From: Caldithrix sp.
GTDB lineage: Bacteria > Spirochaetota > Leptospiria > Turneriellales > Turneriellaceae
Assembly: GCA_020722745.1 (NCBI GenBank)
Contig: DYKF01000003.1
Coordinates: 1 to 42,585 of the forward strand
Direction of reading: 5' to 3'
DNA length: 42,585 nucleotides
Shown in pieces: positions 22,901 to 31,537 of this stretch (position 1 is the first letter of the stretch; every line of letters starts with the position of its first letter). The notes under the pieces are model-generated. The model was not told the DNA's origin and searched no databases. It saw nothing but the letters and a program-made list of their open reading frames with translations. Made by a program: the position numbers and the translations under genes.

Positions 22901-24131
22901 CTTTAGAAGGGAAACGACCCGTGCGTACGTCCTCGCAATACTTTTCTGTTGCGACGTGAATTCTCTCTGCAAGGTTATCATACGCGCGCGCAAAGGAAGG
23001 GCGAAAGTCGCTTATGAACCCCAGATAATCGTGAAACACGAGCACCTGGCCATCTGTATCTGGTCCTGCTCCAATCCCAATCACAGGTATGGAAAGACTT
23101 TGGGCCACTTCTTTGGCCAATTCTGCGGGAACCATTTCCAGCACAAGAGCAAAAGCTCCAGCCTTTTCTATTTCTTTTGCATCTGTAATAATCCGCGACC
23201 GAGCCTCCTCTGTCTTTCCCTGCATTCGGTAGCCCCCCAATTGATGAACAGATTGAGGGGTTAAGCCCAAGTGTCCCATAACCGGAATGCCGGTTTCAGT
23301 TAAAAGTTGGATTGTTTTCACAAATCGACCAGCACCTTCCAGCTTTACTGCATCTGCTCCTGTTTTGGCGAGCAATAGCCCCGCATTGCGAACGGCTTCT
23401 TCGTTACTTATCTGGTATGTTAAGAAAGGCATGTCTATGGTAATGAACTTATCTGGTATAGCCCGGCGAACAGCCCTGCCATGGTAAACCATATCCTCCA
23501 ATGTTACGGAAAGGGTATCAGCATTTCCCTGAATTACGTTTCCGAGCGAGTCTCCCACCAGAATTGTATCAACACTCGTACGCCCGAGAAGTCTGGCCAT
23601 GCTGTAATCGTATACGGTAAGCATAGAAATCTTTTCGCATGCTTTTTTCTTTTTTTCAAAGTCTGTGATTTTTTGAATACTCATGCGCGATACATTCCTG
23701 TATAAAATTCCTGTAACCGGATCAGTTTTTTCCGGAGCAAGGGTGGAAAGAATTTTTCTGACCCAGAAACGTGCGCTGTTTTCTGGATGAGGGATAGTTA
23801 AATTCTGAGAAGCAAAATGCCCCTTGCTCCACCATACTATATCTATGTCAATTTCACGCGGGCCATAGCGAAATCGCTTTTTTCTTCCCAGGAGAGATTC
23901 TATCTCCTGCGTAAGTTGCATTAATTGCATGGGATCCAAATCTGTCTGAACCAACACTCCCGCGTTCATAAAAATTGGCTGGTCGTGCACAAGTATCGGA
24001 GAGGTAGAAAAGGGAGGGACATCGGCCAAAATGGAAACGCCCGCAGAAGCAATTAATTCCGTCGCTGTGCGAATATTCTCCAGCCTGTTCCCCAGGTTGC
24101 TTCCTAGAACGAGAACATATTCCTGTTTCAC
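22887..24131 (-). CDS. FolK-PanB fusion: HPPK joined to ketopantoate hydroxymethyltransferase
   Basis: One uninterrupted 414-residue frame encodes two full enzymes. Residues 1-145 are HPPK (FolK), which pyrophosphorylates hydroxymethyl-dihydropterin in folate synthesis; LGSNLGNRLENI, RYGPREIDIDIVWW and IPHPENSARFWV are its motifs. Residues 150-414 are PanB, which makes ketopantoate for coenzyme A using methylene-tetrahydrofolate; the Mg2+ ligands (VGDSLGN, IDMPF) and catalytic Glu (LEMVP) are present. Methionine 150 (ATG at 23684) is the usual PanB start, so internal initiation could also yield free PanB, but no stop separates the parts. It overlaps the upstream gene by four bases and coaC is in the same operon. 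Confidence 0.9.
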   Translation of the reverse strand: MKQEYVLVLGSNLGNRLENIRTATELIASAGVSILADVPPFSTSPILVHDQPIFMNAGVLVQTDLDPMQLMQLTQEIESLLGRKKRFRYGPREIDIDIVWWSKGHFASQNLTIPHPENSARFWVRKILSTLAPEKTDPVTGILYRNVSRMSIQKITDFEKKKKACEKISMLTVYDYSMARLLGRTSVDTILVGDSLGNVIQGNADTLSVTLEDMVYHGRAVRRAIPDKFITIDMPFLTYQISNEEAVRNAGLLLAKTGADAVKLEGAGRFVKTIQLLTETGIPVMGHLGLTPQSVHQLGGYRMQGKTEEARSRIITDAKEIEKAGAFALVLEMVPAELAKEVAQSLSIPVIGIGAGPDTDGQVLVFHDYLGFISDFRPSFARAYDNLAERIHVATEKYCEDVRTGRFPSKDEYH

Positions 24132-24805
24132 GGATTCATTTCCTGCAAAAATGCATCGACGGCTTCTTGTTTTTCTTTCAGCTTTTCGAGATGGTTCGCC
24201 GTATATTCAGAAAAATCAATATCTCCGGTCATTATCTCGTAGCGGATTGATTCCAGCGGTCCCATGTCCAGCTCAAAATTATATTCGGACGCTTCCTCCG
24301 CATATTCAACCGCCTTCAACCAGTAAGGAATCGATTTTTTATAGTATGCCTCTGCTATGGCAAAAGACTCTTTCAATTCATCTGCAAAATCGAGATTATA
24401 AAAATATAAATGCCGCTTATCGTAAAGAGATCCAAGTCTAAGGTAAGAGCGCATAATCTTCAGGTTTATATGCATGAATATCATCAGCCTGTATTTGTGA
24501 TACTCCTCGGGTGTTTCAATTTTTACAAGCGCCTGTGATGGGTGACGAAATCTTTTCTGGAGAGCAATTTCTAAAAAATATATATTCCGAAGTAAATCCT
24601 GTTCGCCATACATTTGATTGAGGCTGTATAACAAAAAAAAATCTTCTACATGCTGGGGGTGCCATTGATGCAGACGCTTAGGTATCCAGTCAGAAAACTT
24701 AGTATACATTTCCGATTGATCATAATAGTAATCGAGCCGCAGCTGAGCGTGCGCTCCACCGGAAAGCAAAAATAAAAGAACAGTCAACTGAAGACTCTTG
24801 CGCAT
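24128..24805 (-). CDS. Exported helical protein of unknown function
   Basis: No family is recognised. From the ATG at 24805 the product has 225 residues with a Sec signal peptide (MRKSLQLTVLLFLLSGGAHAQ) and a Tyr/Leu/Glu-rich, all-helical mature part (EDFFLLYSLNQMYGEQDLLRNIYFLEIAL; AEAYYKKSIPYWLKAVEYAEEA), which has TPR-like spacing. It ends in a charged coiled segment. A longer frame to 24859 overlaps the upstream acyltransferase gene. GCCGATAC, a sigma-28-like -10, ends eight bases before this ATG but without a matching -35. The 3' end overlaps folK-panB by four bases. Confidence 0.75.
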   Translation of the reverse strand: MRKSLQLTVLLFLLSGGAHAQLRLDYYYDQSEMYTKFSDWIPKRLHQWHPQHVEDFFLLYSLNQMYGEQDLLRNIYFLEIALQKRFRHPSQALVKIETPEEYHKYRLMIFMHINLKIMRSYLRLGSLYDKRHLYFYNLDFADELKESFAIAEAYYKKSIPYWLKAVEYAEEASEYNFELDMGPLESIRYEIMTGDIDFSEYTANHLEKLKEKQEAVDAFLQEMNP

Positions 24806-24843
24806 TCGTTTGAGTATCGGCCATGCCAGCCCTCGAGAAAAGT

Positions 24844-25518
24844 CTATTTTGCATTCCACATGGAATCGATGCGGATAGATTGTTCCAGCATGGTCGATTC
24901 TGTCTGCTTCCGAATATTTTCAAAATTCTCCAGCGTTAAGTCTCTATCTACGCGGATGGGTGGCAAAAATGAAACATATATTTTTGAAAATGGTTTGGGG
25001 ATAATAAAGGAATCCCAGGACCGCAGCTGCCAGTATTTTTCTGCCGAAAACGTAACCGGAATGATTTCTATCCCCGTCATCTGAGCCAGGGCGATGGTTC
25101 CCTGCTGAAATTGATATTTGGGACCGCGCGGTCCATCCGGGGTTGTCACCACAGAATATCCTTCTTTGCGAATGGCACGAGCCATCTGCAACATTGCTTC
25201 TTTCCCGCCTTTGGAAGTAGATCCACGGGCAACCTTGCCCCCCCACAGCTCCACAACGCGCGCAATCAGCATTCCATCTTTAGACTGGCTGATGAGGGCC
25301 ATGAGCGGGTATCCTTTGCGAAATAATCTGCTATAAATAAAATGCGCTGCATAAAAAATACGATTATGCCAAAAAGAAAAAATTACGCTGCGACGGTTGG
25401 CAAGCAAATCTTTGTAAACATCCTCTCCTTCCACGATCACAGGGCGGACAGTGCTGCCAATAGAACCGATCAGAAATTTTATAAAGCGTGGGGCCAGCCA
25501 GGCGAGCAGCGGTTTCAA
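24844..25518 (-). CDS. DUF374-family lysophospholipid-type acyltransferase
   Basis: DUF374 proteins belong to the LPLAT acyltransferase superfamily and are linked to lipid A or phospholipid acylation at the inner membrane. The 224-residue product has an N-terminal membrane-associated helix, VIFSFWHNRIFYAA (the H-x4-D/E-like acyltransferase block I, here HNRIF), ISQSKDGMLIARVVELWGGKVARGSTSKGGKEAM and VTTPDGPRGPKYQFQQGTIALAQMTG, the DUF374 hallmark. Its start overlaps the lpxL stop by four bases, so the two acyltransferases are coupled. Confidence 0.9.
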   Translation of the reverse strand: MKPLLAWLAPRFIKFLIGSIGSTVRPVIVEGEDVYKDLLANRRSVIFSFWHNRIFYAAHFIYSRLFRKGYPLMALISQSKDGMLIARVVELWGGKVARGSTSKGGKEAMLQMARAIRKEGYSVVTTPDGPRGPKYQFQQGTIALAQMTGIEIIPVTFSAEKYWQLRSWDSFIIPKPFSKIYVSFLPPIRVDRDLTLENFENIRKQTESTMLEQSIRIDSMWNAK

Positions 25519-26441
25519 GACTTTTCTCCCGGCGGTCTCGTTTTCCAGCGCCTGTGCACCCAGAAATACTGTTCAGGGTTTTTGCGAACTTCTTCTTCGA
25601 GAATGGCAACCCATTTTTGCGTTATGGCCTTTGTGGCGGTTTCAATATCGGGAAATTCTTCGCGGGCCAGACCTTGGTAAACAATTCTGGAGCTAAAGCG
25701 ATACCGGCCTTGGCCCTCGTAAATACTGGTAACGAGAATCACATCTGCATTCGTGGAATACGCAAGAGAGCCCGGACCCGCAAACGTGGAAGCCTGTCTT
25801 CCAAAGAATGGAACGAACACTCCATTTCTTCCCGCATCCTGATCTGCCACCAGACCAATCGTTCCATTCCCCTTGAGTGCTCGCATCAATTGCAGAGACT
25901 GTTCCAGATAAATGAGTTCGCCACCATAATTTTCGCGCAGCCTGGAAGTGAACGCATCGACGTATGGATTGCGCATGTGCTTGGCCGCAAACTTCACAAA
26001 CGCACCCCGGGCAGATACAAATGCTACTGGAATCTCCCAGTTTCCAAAATGTCCTTCTATCACAATGAGAGGTCGGCTCCTGTTTAGAAATATTTCTATG
26101 GAGCTTTCCTGGTCAGGGTAGACATGTTTAAGTGTAAACTCGCGATTGCTGAATTTTTTTGCTTGGCTTACTTCCAGAAATACACGGAAATTATGCACAA
26201 GATTATTGCGGATAAACTGTTTCCTTTCTGATCCCTGTAAATCTGGATAGGCAAAAGCAAGGTTATCCTGAATTCTTTTTTTCTGGGCATTTAGCAGAGG
26301 CCCAAGCACAAAAACAAGAAACAGCGCTACACCATCCAAAGATGAAAAAGGGAACAAAGAAATCTTTATGTAGAGAATTTTAACCAGAATATATTCCAAT
26401 ATATGGGACAGCTTTTTAGATTTTTTTTTTGTTTTAGCCAT
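25515..26441 (-). CDS. lpxL: Lipid A acyltransferase (LpxL/HtrB family)
   Basis: LpxL-type enzymes add secondary acyl chains to Kdo-lipid A at the inner membrane. The 308-residue product has a basic N-terminus, membrane helices around ILYIKISLFPFSSLDGVALFLVFVLG, the catalytic HxxxxE in IEGHFGNWEIP near residue 130, GTIGLVADQDAGRNGVFVPFFGR near residue 200 and the C-terminal YFWVHRRWKTRPPGE. This supports LPS synthesis and hence a Leptospirales affiliation. The ATG at 26441 is preferred; GAGGA lies 11 bases upstream. A TTG at 26450 is the alternative. It overlaps coaC by eight bases. Confidence 0.92.
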   Translation of the reverse strand: MAKTKKKSKKLSHILEYILVKILYIKISLFPFSSLDGVALFLVFVLGPLLNAQKKRIQDNLAFAYPDLQGSERKQFIRNNLVHNFRVFLEVSQAKKFSNREFTLKHVYPDQESSIEIFLNRSRPLIVIEGHFGNWEIPVAFVSARGAFVKFAAKHMRNPYVDAFTSRLRENYGGELIYLEQSLQLMRALKGNGTIGLVADQDAGRNGVFVPFFGRQASTFAGPGSLAYSTNADVILVTSIYEGQGRYRFSSRIVYQGLAREEFPDIETATKAITQKWVAILEEEVRKNPEQYFWVHRRWKTRPPGEKS

Positions 26442-26973
26442 GCGCTGCAAAATCCTCTATTGCTGATACAATATCCTGAACCGGCATCATCTTACCTTCG
26501 CCTTTATCGCCACACACGGCTTCTCCGTCAGCTGGCGAAAGGATTTTGTAGCCATAGCTTTCCAGCATGTCAATATTCTTTTGCGTTGCCGGATGCCTGA
26601 ACATATTGGGATTCATTGAAGGAGCAATCCATCGGGGGCCACTATAAGATAACAGGGTTGCGGTTAAAAGATCGTCAGCATGACCTGCAGCCGCACGCGA
26701 AATAAAATCTGCTGTAGCCGGGGCCGTAATAAACAGATCCAGATTATCCCGAATCACTATATGAGGCATTCCGTCCTCTTTATGATTATCCTCGGTATAA
26801 ACAGAATGCGAAGACAGGGCAGAAAAAATAACAGGAGACATCCATAAAGCTGCGGTTCTCGTCATGGCCACCCGTACAGAATGGCCGCGCTTGGAGAGTT
26901 CGCGGACTAATTCTGCGGAACGGTAGATTGCAATGGAGGCAGTTACGCCGACGAGGATTGTCAATTTTTTCAT
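26434..26973 (-). CDS. coaC: Phosphopantothenoylcysteine decarboxylase-type flavoprotein (CoaC)
   Basis: CoaC decarboxylates phosphopantothenoylcysteine to phosphopantetheine, a step in coenzyme A synthesis, using FMN. The 179-residue product has GVTASIAIYRSAELVREL, the catalytic histidine in PHIVIRD near residue 72, APATADFISRAAAG, the substrate motif PSMNPNMFRHPATQKNI and the C-terminal GEAVCGDKGEGKM with its conserved cysteine. It is a stand-alone CoaC, not the bacterial CoaBC fusion, so CoaB must be encoded elsewhere. It shares the operon with panB, the first enzyme of pantothenate synthesis. Confidence 0.85.
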   Translation of the reverse strand: MKKLTILVGVTASIAIYRSAELVRELSKRGHSVRVAMTRTAALWMSPVIFSALSSHSVYTEDNHKEDGMPHIVIRDNLDLFITAPATADFISRAAAGHADDLLTATLLSYSGPRWIAPSMNPNMFRHPATQKNIDMLESYGYKILSPADGEAVCGDKGEGKMMPVQDIVSAIEDFAAHG

Positions 26974-28031
26974 GGAATTCTGCCTTCAAAGCTTACTGGT
27001 TGAAAGTGCTTCATGGCATCAACTGGAATTTTGGAGCGACCATTATTTAACGATAGATCCTTGAGCAACACTGCAGAAGTCGGGAGGCTTTGTCCGCTTA
27101 TCACAAGATTAAATTCGCGCATCATCTGCAGGGCCAACCTGTATGCGCTTTTGTATGCACTTCCAAAATTTATGGATCGGGTTTCTCCCAAAACGGGATC
27201 TACATAGGAAGTAACTTTTTCTGGCAAAAAAGAACCCGGCAGAAGCGAATAATCGCGATATAACAGATTTGGATAAAACATGGCTAAATCGCCATGTAAT
27301 GATGGCGGCAGCATTCTTTTAACGTACTTGTTTATCGAATCTGCATTTATCTGGCTAAAAAGCCAGCTGTAAAATTTCATTTTTGAAAGCGCGGTCCTGG
27401 CGGTTTGCACCCACTTTTCCATGAATTTTTTTTCTTCTTCGCCACGCACACCTGCGAAACCCGCAAGCGATGCTGCATAATACCGCAGCAGAAACGATTT
27501 GTCTTTATTTTTTGGGTAACGAATCTCCCTGCGGATAAACTCGCGCGGCTTTTCCTTGCTGCCCAGAACAAACAGATCGAGGGCGGTCTCTATAAGGCGA
27601 TGTCTCATGACAGCCTGCCGCCGCTGTTCCATATTGGAATCATAATAATTTCCACTCAAGGAATATATGGCTGGGTGCAAAGTAATGTCCAACGCTGCAT
27701 GGAAAATATAGCCTGCCAGCCATGCCTTAGCCAGAGACTTTTCTCTCTCTGAAAACATGTGGCCAAAAATGCGCAGCTGTTCTTGCCGTGAGCCCAGAAT
27801 TCCGGCTGCAGTGCGAATGAATACAAATACGGGATCTCCGTTTTTTCCATGCAAGGCGTCTGCCATGCTCACTCCCGGAGGATTCGATGCGGGAATATCA
27901 TAGTAAAGAAGGTCTGGCAGCAGCGAGCCAACTACCGCAGAGTGCAGGAATTCGCCTGCACAATCCGAGCTAAGCAACCCATGCTGACAGAGTCGTTTGG
28001 CGAACAGAGCATGAGCTATTTCTCTGGGCAT
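26970..28031 (-). CDS. Zinc-dependent phospholipase C-like protein
   Basis: The N-terminal part has the PF00882-type pattern: MPREIAHALFAKRL, then LHSAVVGSLLPDLLYYD near residue 30 and the histidine/aspartate helix GHMFSEREKSLAKAWLAGYIFHAALDITLHPAIY near residue 110. His and Asp residues at these places are the usual zinc ligands. The 353-residue length leaves a helical C-terminal half without a known motif. There is no signal peptide, unlike secreted phospholipases, so the substrate is open; cytoplasmic members of this family are common but uncharacterised. It directly follows aroF/G and overlaps coaC by four bases. Confidence 0.75.
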   Translation of the reverse strand: MPREIAHALFAKRLCQHGLLSSDCAGEFLHSAVVGSLLPDLLYYDIPASNPPGVSMADALHGKNGDPVFVFIRTAAGILGSRQEQLRIFGHMFSEREKSLAKAWLAGYIFHAALDITLHPAIYSLSGNYYDSNMEQRRQAVMRHRLIETALDLFVLGSKEKPREFIRREIRYPKNKDKSFLLRYYAASLAGFAGVRGEEEKKFMEKWVQTARTALSKMKFYSWLFSQINADSINKYVKRMLPPSLHGDLAMFYPNLLYRDYSLLPGSFLPEKVTSYVDPVLGETRSINFGSAYKSAYRLALQMMREFNLVISGQSLPTSAVLLKDLSLNNGRSKIPVDAMKHFQPVSFEGRIP

Positions 28032-29099
28032 TTAGAAAACTGTTTTGAGTTTTTTATCTGCGGTGCGCAGCAGTTCTTCTGTAGTTTCCCATCCAACGCA
28101 GGCGTCTGTTATGGACACTCCATATTTGAGTTCGTTGAGCACATTCGAGTGAAGCTCCGGTGGCAGGGACTGATTTCCTGGAAATAAGTTTGATTCGAGC
28201 ATCATGCCTATCAGGTTTTTATTCCCGGCAAGGCGCTGCTCAATGATATTGTTCCAGACATCTTCCTGCTTTTCGTATTTTTTTCGCGAATTGGCATGCG
28301 AACAATCCACCATGATATAAGGATCCAGATTGGCCTTGCGCAAAGCATCAGCAGCTTCTTCTATCGATTCTGGATGATAATTAGTAAGATTGTGACCTCC
28401 GCGCAGAATCAAATGTCCGTAAGGATTTCCCTTCGTGCGAATGACCGCTGTTCGGCCAGAATGATCAATGCCCAGAAAGCTGTGCTCGGCGCGGGAAGAA
28501 ATCATGGCATCAATGGCTACCTGGGTATTGCCGTCGGTAGAATTTTTGTATCCCACCGGCATGGAAAGTCCGCTCGCCATTTGTCTGTGCGTCTGCGATT
28601 CTGTGGTACGCGCTCCAATAGCGGCCCAGGAAACGAGGTCAGAGATATATTGCGGTACTATCGGATCGAGAAATTCAGTTGCAGAGGGCAGACCAATCTC
28701 TGCAATATGGAGCAGGAGCTTGCGTGCCACCCTTAAACCAGTAGCAATATCGTCGCGGCCATCTATCTGAGGATCAGTTATAAGTCCCTTCCAGCCAATC
28801 GTAGTGCGCGGTTTTTCAAAGTATACGCGCATAACTATAAAGACAGTGTCTTTAACTTCGTCCGATATTTTCTTCAGTTTTTGAGCATACTCAACAGCTG
28901 CCGTAGTATCATGGATAGAACACGGTCCTACGATGACGAGAAGTCTGGTATCATTGCCCCGGAGAATATTTTTTATAGTTTCCCGGCTCTGGAAAATCTG
29001 GTTGGCGATTGCGTCTGGCAGGGGATATTCTGCCAGAATATCTGCCGGGGAAAGCAGTGGCTCAATACTCTTCACGTTCACCTCGGATAATTGTTTCAT
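28032..29099 (-). CDS. 3-deoxy-7-phosphoheptulonate synthase (class I DAHP synthase)
   Basis: This enzyme condenses phosphoenolpyruvate and erythrose 4-phosphate, the first step of the shikimate pathway. The 355-residue product has the AroF/G/H form: LLVIVGPCSIHD near residue 55, MRVYFEKPRTTIGWKGLI, ATEFLDPIVPQYISDLVSWAAIGARTTESQTHRQMASGL, and MVDCSHANSRKKYE. Which feedback type (Phe, Tyr or Trp) cannot be read reliably. GAGGAAA lies 10-15 bases before the ATG. It heads an operon of at least eight genes and is divergent from the GH31 gene. Confidence 0.95.
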   Translation of the reverse strand: MKQLSEVNVKSIEPLLSPADILAEYPLPDAIANQIFQSRETIKNILRGNDTRLLVIVGPCSIHDTTAAVEYAQKLKKISDEVKDTVFIVMRVYFEKPRTTIGWKGLITDPQIDGRDDIATGLRVARKLLLHIAEIGLPSATEFLDPIVPQYISDLVSWAAIGARTTESQTHRQMASGLSMPVGYKNSTDGNTQVAIDAMISSRAEHSFLGIDHSGRTAVIRTKGNPYGHLILRGGHNLTNYHPESIEEAADALRKANLDPYIMVDCSHANSRKKYEKQEDVWNNIIEQRLAGNKNLIGMMLESNLFPGNQSLPPELHSNVLNELKYGVSITDACVGWETTEELLRTADKKLKTVF

Positions 29100-29190
29100 A
29101 GCGACCTGTTTCCTCTTTAAGATGTGTCGTAAACTAAATTACATTGTCCAAAGCGTTGACATACTGTGGCGAAATGCAATACCCAACCGT

Positions 29191-31497
29191 ATGCAGCAAA
29201 AGCAGCTCTTATTATCGGCTCAGAAAAATTCTGCTCTCAGACTGGCCGTCAATATTCAGAACATTCCCTATTTTTTATCTCATGAATCCTTATTGCCAGA
29301 CAGCAATCCGGCCCCTGTTAAATCTACATCTTTACACAAAATGCTTCGGTATCGCCAAAACGGCTGGCTATTTGGCAAAGAAGAAAATTCCAGAAACTTC
29401 AGCATCCAGCACAAGACAAGCAGTATTTTGCAGGGCGAGATTATTCTGACAGACGGAGCCGTTACCGGTATCACTTTTGCCCTGTTACCGGGCGATGAAC
29501 TTCTTGGTTTGGGAGCAACGCCGGGTGGCGCGCTTCGCAACCAAAGTTCGGTAAATCTGATGAATCTTGACACATTGTTTTACAGCATACCAGAATCTGT
29601 GTATGCCTCCTTTCCTGGCGTTATGCTTAAAAGAGGAAAAGACCTCTTTTACTTTTTTCTTCCCTCCAGTTATCCTTCCCGCTTTGAGTCTACTGGCAGT
29701 GCATTCTCTTTTACATGTATTACCGATGAACCCGTTTCTCTGGATCTCATTTTGCTGCAGGAATCCGGGGAGGGAAGCTTCGGTAGAATTCTGGCAAATT
29801 ACACGGCTCTAACGGGTAGACCGACTCTTCCACCCGTCTGGTCACTGGGCTTTCACCAGTCGCGATATTCCTACAAATCGGAGACAGAAGTTTACGGCGT
29901 CGCAGAGCGCATGAGAAGGGAAAATATCCCCTGTGATAGTATCTGGCTCGACATTGATTACATGGATGCATTTAAAGTATTCACCTGGAATCGATATAAC
30001 TTCCCAGATCCAGAAACAATGAACGCCACATTAAAACAGGAAGGCTTTCGCACGGTAGCGATTGTAGATCCCGGCGTAAAAGTAGACAACTCGTGGCCGG
30101 TATACCAGGACGGATTAGAGCGCGATGTTTTTCTAAAAACAAGTCAGGGCAGTATTTTTGAAGGAAAAGTCTGGCCGGGAAAAACAGTCTTTCCCGATTT
30201 TTCCAGAGAAGATGTGCGCGAGTGGTGGGCTCATCTACACTCCGAACTGCTCCAGAACGGCGTTTCTGGAATCTGGAATGATATGAACGATCCCGTACTC
30301 TGGCTCAACAAAAAGTATAATCCCCTCACTGAAAATATTCAACATGAATTTGGCAGCCATGCCAGATACAGAAATCTATATGCCATTCAAATGGCCCGCA
30401 GCACGGTAGATGCCCTCAAAAAAATGCAACCAGAGGAGAGACCTTTTGTACTCACGCGTTCTGGGTCTCCGGGAATACAACGATACTCATTTTTATGGAC
30501 GGGGGACAATATAACGAGCTGGAAACATCTTTCTGAAAACCTTCACCATGTAATCCATCTTGGAATTAACGGAGCGCCGTTTACGGGAGCGGATGTCGGT
30601 GGATTTGGCAGCCGAAATCCTTTTATGCGTATGGTAAAACTGATTCGAGACAAGGAACTTTTTATCCGTTGGAATGAACTCGGCTCTCTCATGCCATTCT
30701 ACCGCATCCACACAGTAAAGAATTCCTATTCGCAGGATCCCTGGTCCTTTGGGGAAGAAACTCTGCGCCTGACGCGAATGCAGATTTTCCGGCGCTATAC
30801 TCTTCTGCCATATTATTACTGGCTAGCTCGCGAGAGCACTCAAACAGGGATTCCAATCATACGGCCCATTTTTTCCGTGTTTCCCGAATTGTCGCATTCT
30901 GAGCACCAGGATAAATTTATGATTGGGAAATCAATTCTAGTGGCTCCGGTTCTCCAGAAGGGGCAAAAAGAAAAAAGGGTGCGACTTCCCCCAGGCAACT
31001 GGTATTCTTACTCCTCTCTACAACTCATGGCTGGAAATACAGAAATCACCGAGACAACTCCTCCCGGGCGCTATCCCATGTTTGTCAAGTCTGGCAGTAT
31101 ATTACCCAAAGCCATTCCCGGTCGCAATGCGCCAGAAACACTCCAGGGATCGCTGATCCTGGAAATTTATCCGGATGCAAAAATGTACGGGGAATACTAT
31201 CTGGACGATGCTATCAGCAATTCTCATTTGCAATTGAAATTCCTTCTGTTAATTATAGAAGGCCGCATGGATAAGTCGGGCAAAATCCAGCTAAACCTGC
31301 TTCTCAAGAATAAAAAATTCACTCCTGCATTCACATATATTACGGTGCGCCTGCCCAGGGAATATACTATCGCTAAATCCGGCAGAAAAGACTTTAGAAG
31401 GGAAACCGTTTCCCTGGCAGAAGAGGGCAGGGACATAATCGTGTCAGATTTTTTACTCCCAGTCGGCATTCGATCAGTTTTTTTCGCAAAAAGATAA
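29191..31497 (+). CDS. Glycoside hydrolase family 31 alpha-glucosidase-like enzyme
   Basis: GH31 enzymes cleave terminal alpha-glucosidic bonds by a retaining mechanism. The product (768 residues from 29191) has PTLPPVWSLGFHQSRYSYKSE near residue 210, the substrate-pocket segment IWLDIDYMDAFKVFTW, the nucleophile motif GIWNDMNDP (usually WxDMNE) and the acid/base segment TRSGSPGIQRYSFLWTGDN, so both catalytic aspartates are present. There is no signal peptide, so it should act in the cytoplasm on glucans or maltodextrins. The frame is open to 28933 but that part overlaps divergent aroF/G; ATG 29122 is an alternative start. A TTGACA at 29156 fits a promoter just upstream of 29191. Confidence 0.9.
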   Translation: MQQKQLLLSAQKNSALRLAVNIQNIPYFLSHESLLPDSNPAPVKSTSLHKMLRYRQNGWLFGKEENSRNFSIQHKTSSILQGEIILTDGAVTGITFALLPGDELLGLGATPGGALRNQSSVNLMNLDTLFYSIPESVYASFPGVMLKRGKDLFYFFLPSSYPSRFESTGSAFSFTCITDEPVSLDLILLQESGEGSFGRILANYTALTGRPTLPPVWSLGFHQSRYSYKSETEVYGVAERMRRENIPCDSIWLDIDYMDAFKVFTWNRYNFPDPETMNATLKQEGFRTVAIVDPGVKVDNSWPVYQDGLERDVFLKTSQGSIFEGKVWPGKTVFPDFSREDVREWWAHLHSELLQNGVSGIWNDMNDPVLWLNKKYNPLTENIQHEFGSHARYRNLYAIQMARSTVDALKKMQPEERPFVLTRSGSPGIQRYSFLWTGDNITSWKHLSENLHHVIHLGINGAPFTGADVGGFGSRNPFMRMVKLIRDKELFIRWNELGSLMPFYRIHTVKNSYSQDPWSFGEETLRLTRMQIFRRYTLLPYYYWLARESTQTGIPIIRPIFSVFPELSHSEHQDKFMIGKSILVAPVLQKGQKEKRVRLPPGNWYSYSSLQLMAGNTEITETTPPGRYPMFVKSGSILPKAIPGRNAPETLQGSLILEIYPDAKMYGEYYLDDAISNSHLQLKFLLLIIEGRMDKSGKIQLNLLLKNKKFTPAFTYITVRLPREYTIAKSGRKDFRRETVSLAEEGRDIIVSDFLLPVGIRSVFFAKR

Positions 31498-31508
31498 ACT
31501 TTTTGATA

Positions 31509-31537
31509 TTTGTCCACATTACTATAATATGGACAAA
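31509..31537. promoter_or_regulatory. Perfect inverted repeat overlapping a start codon (probable operator)
   Basis: TTTGTCCA (31509-31516) and TGGACAAA (31530-31537) are exact inverted repeats 13 bases apart. The right half covers the second and third bases of the ATG at 31529, and the spacer contains TATAAT (31523-31528). A dimeric regulator bound here would block both the promoter region and the ribosome. Confidence 0.5.

Noticed and set aside
29212-29219. GCCGATAA on the minus strand upstream of aroF/G
   Set aside because: No -35 match, over 100 bases from the aroF/G start and within GH31 coding sequence.
31523-31528. TATAAT as a -10 box for the RHH-like gene
   Set aside because: It abuts the ATG, so transcription would begin after the start codon, and the possible -35 (TTGATA) is only 14 bases away; kept only as part of the operator description.
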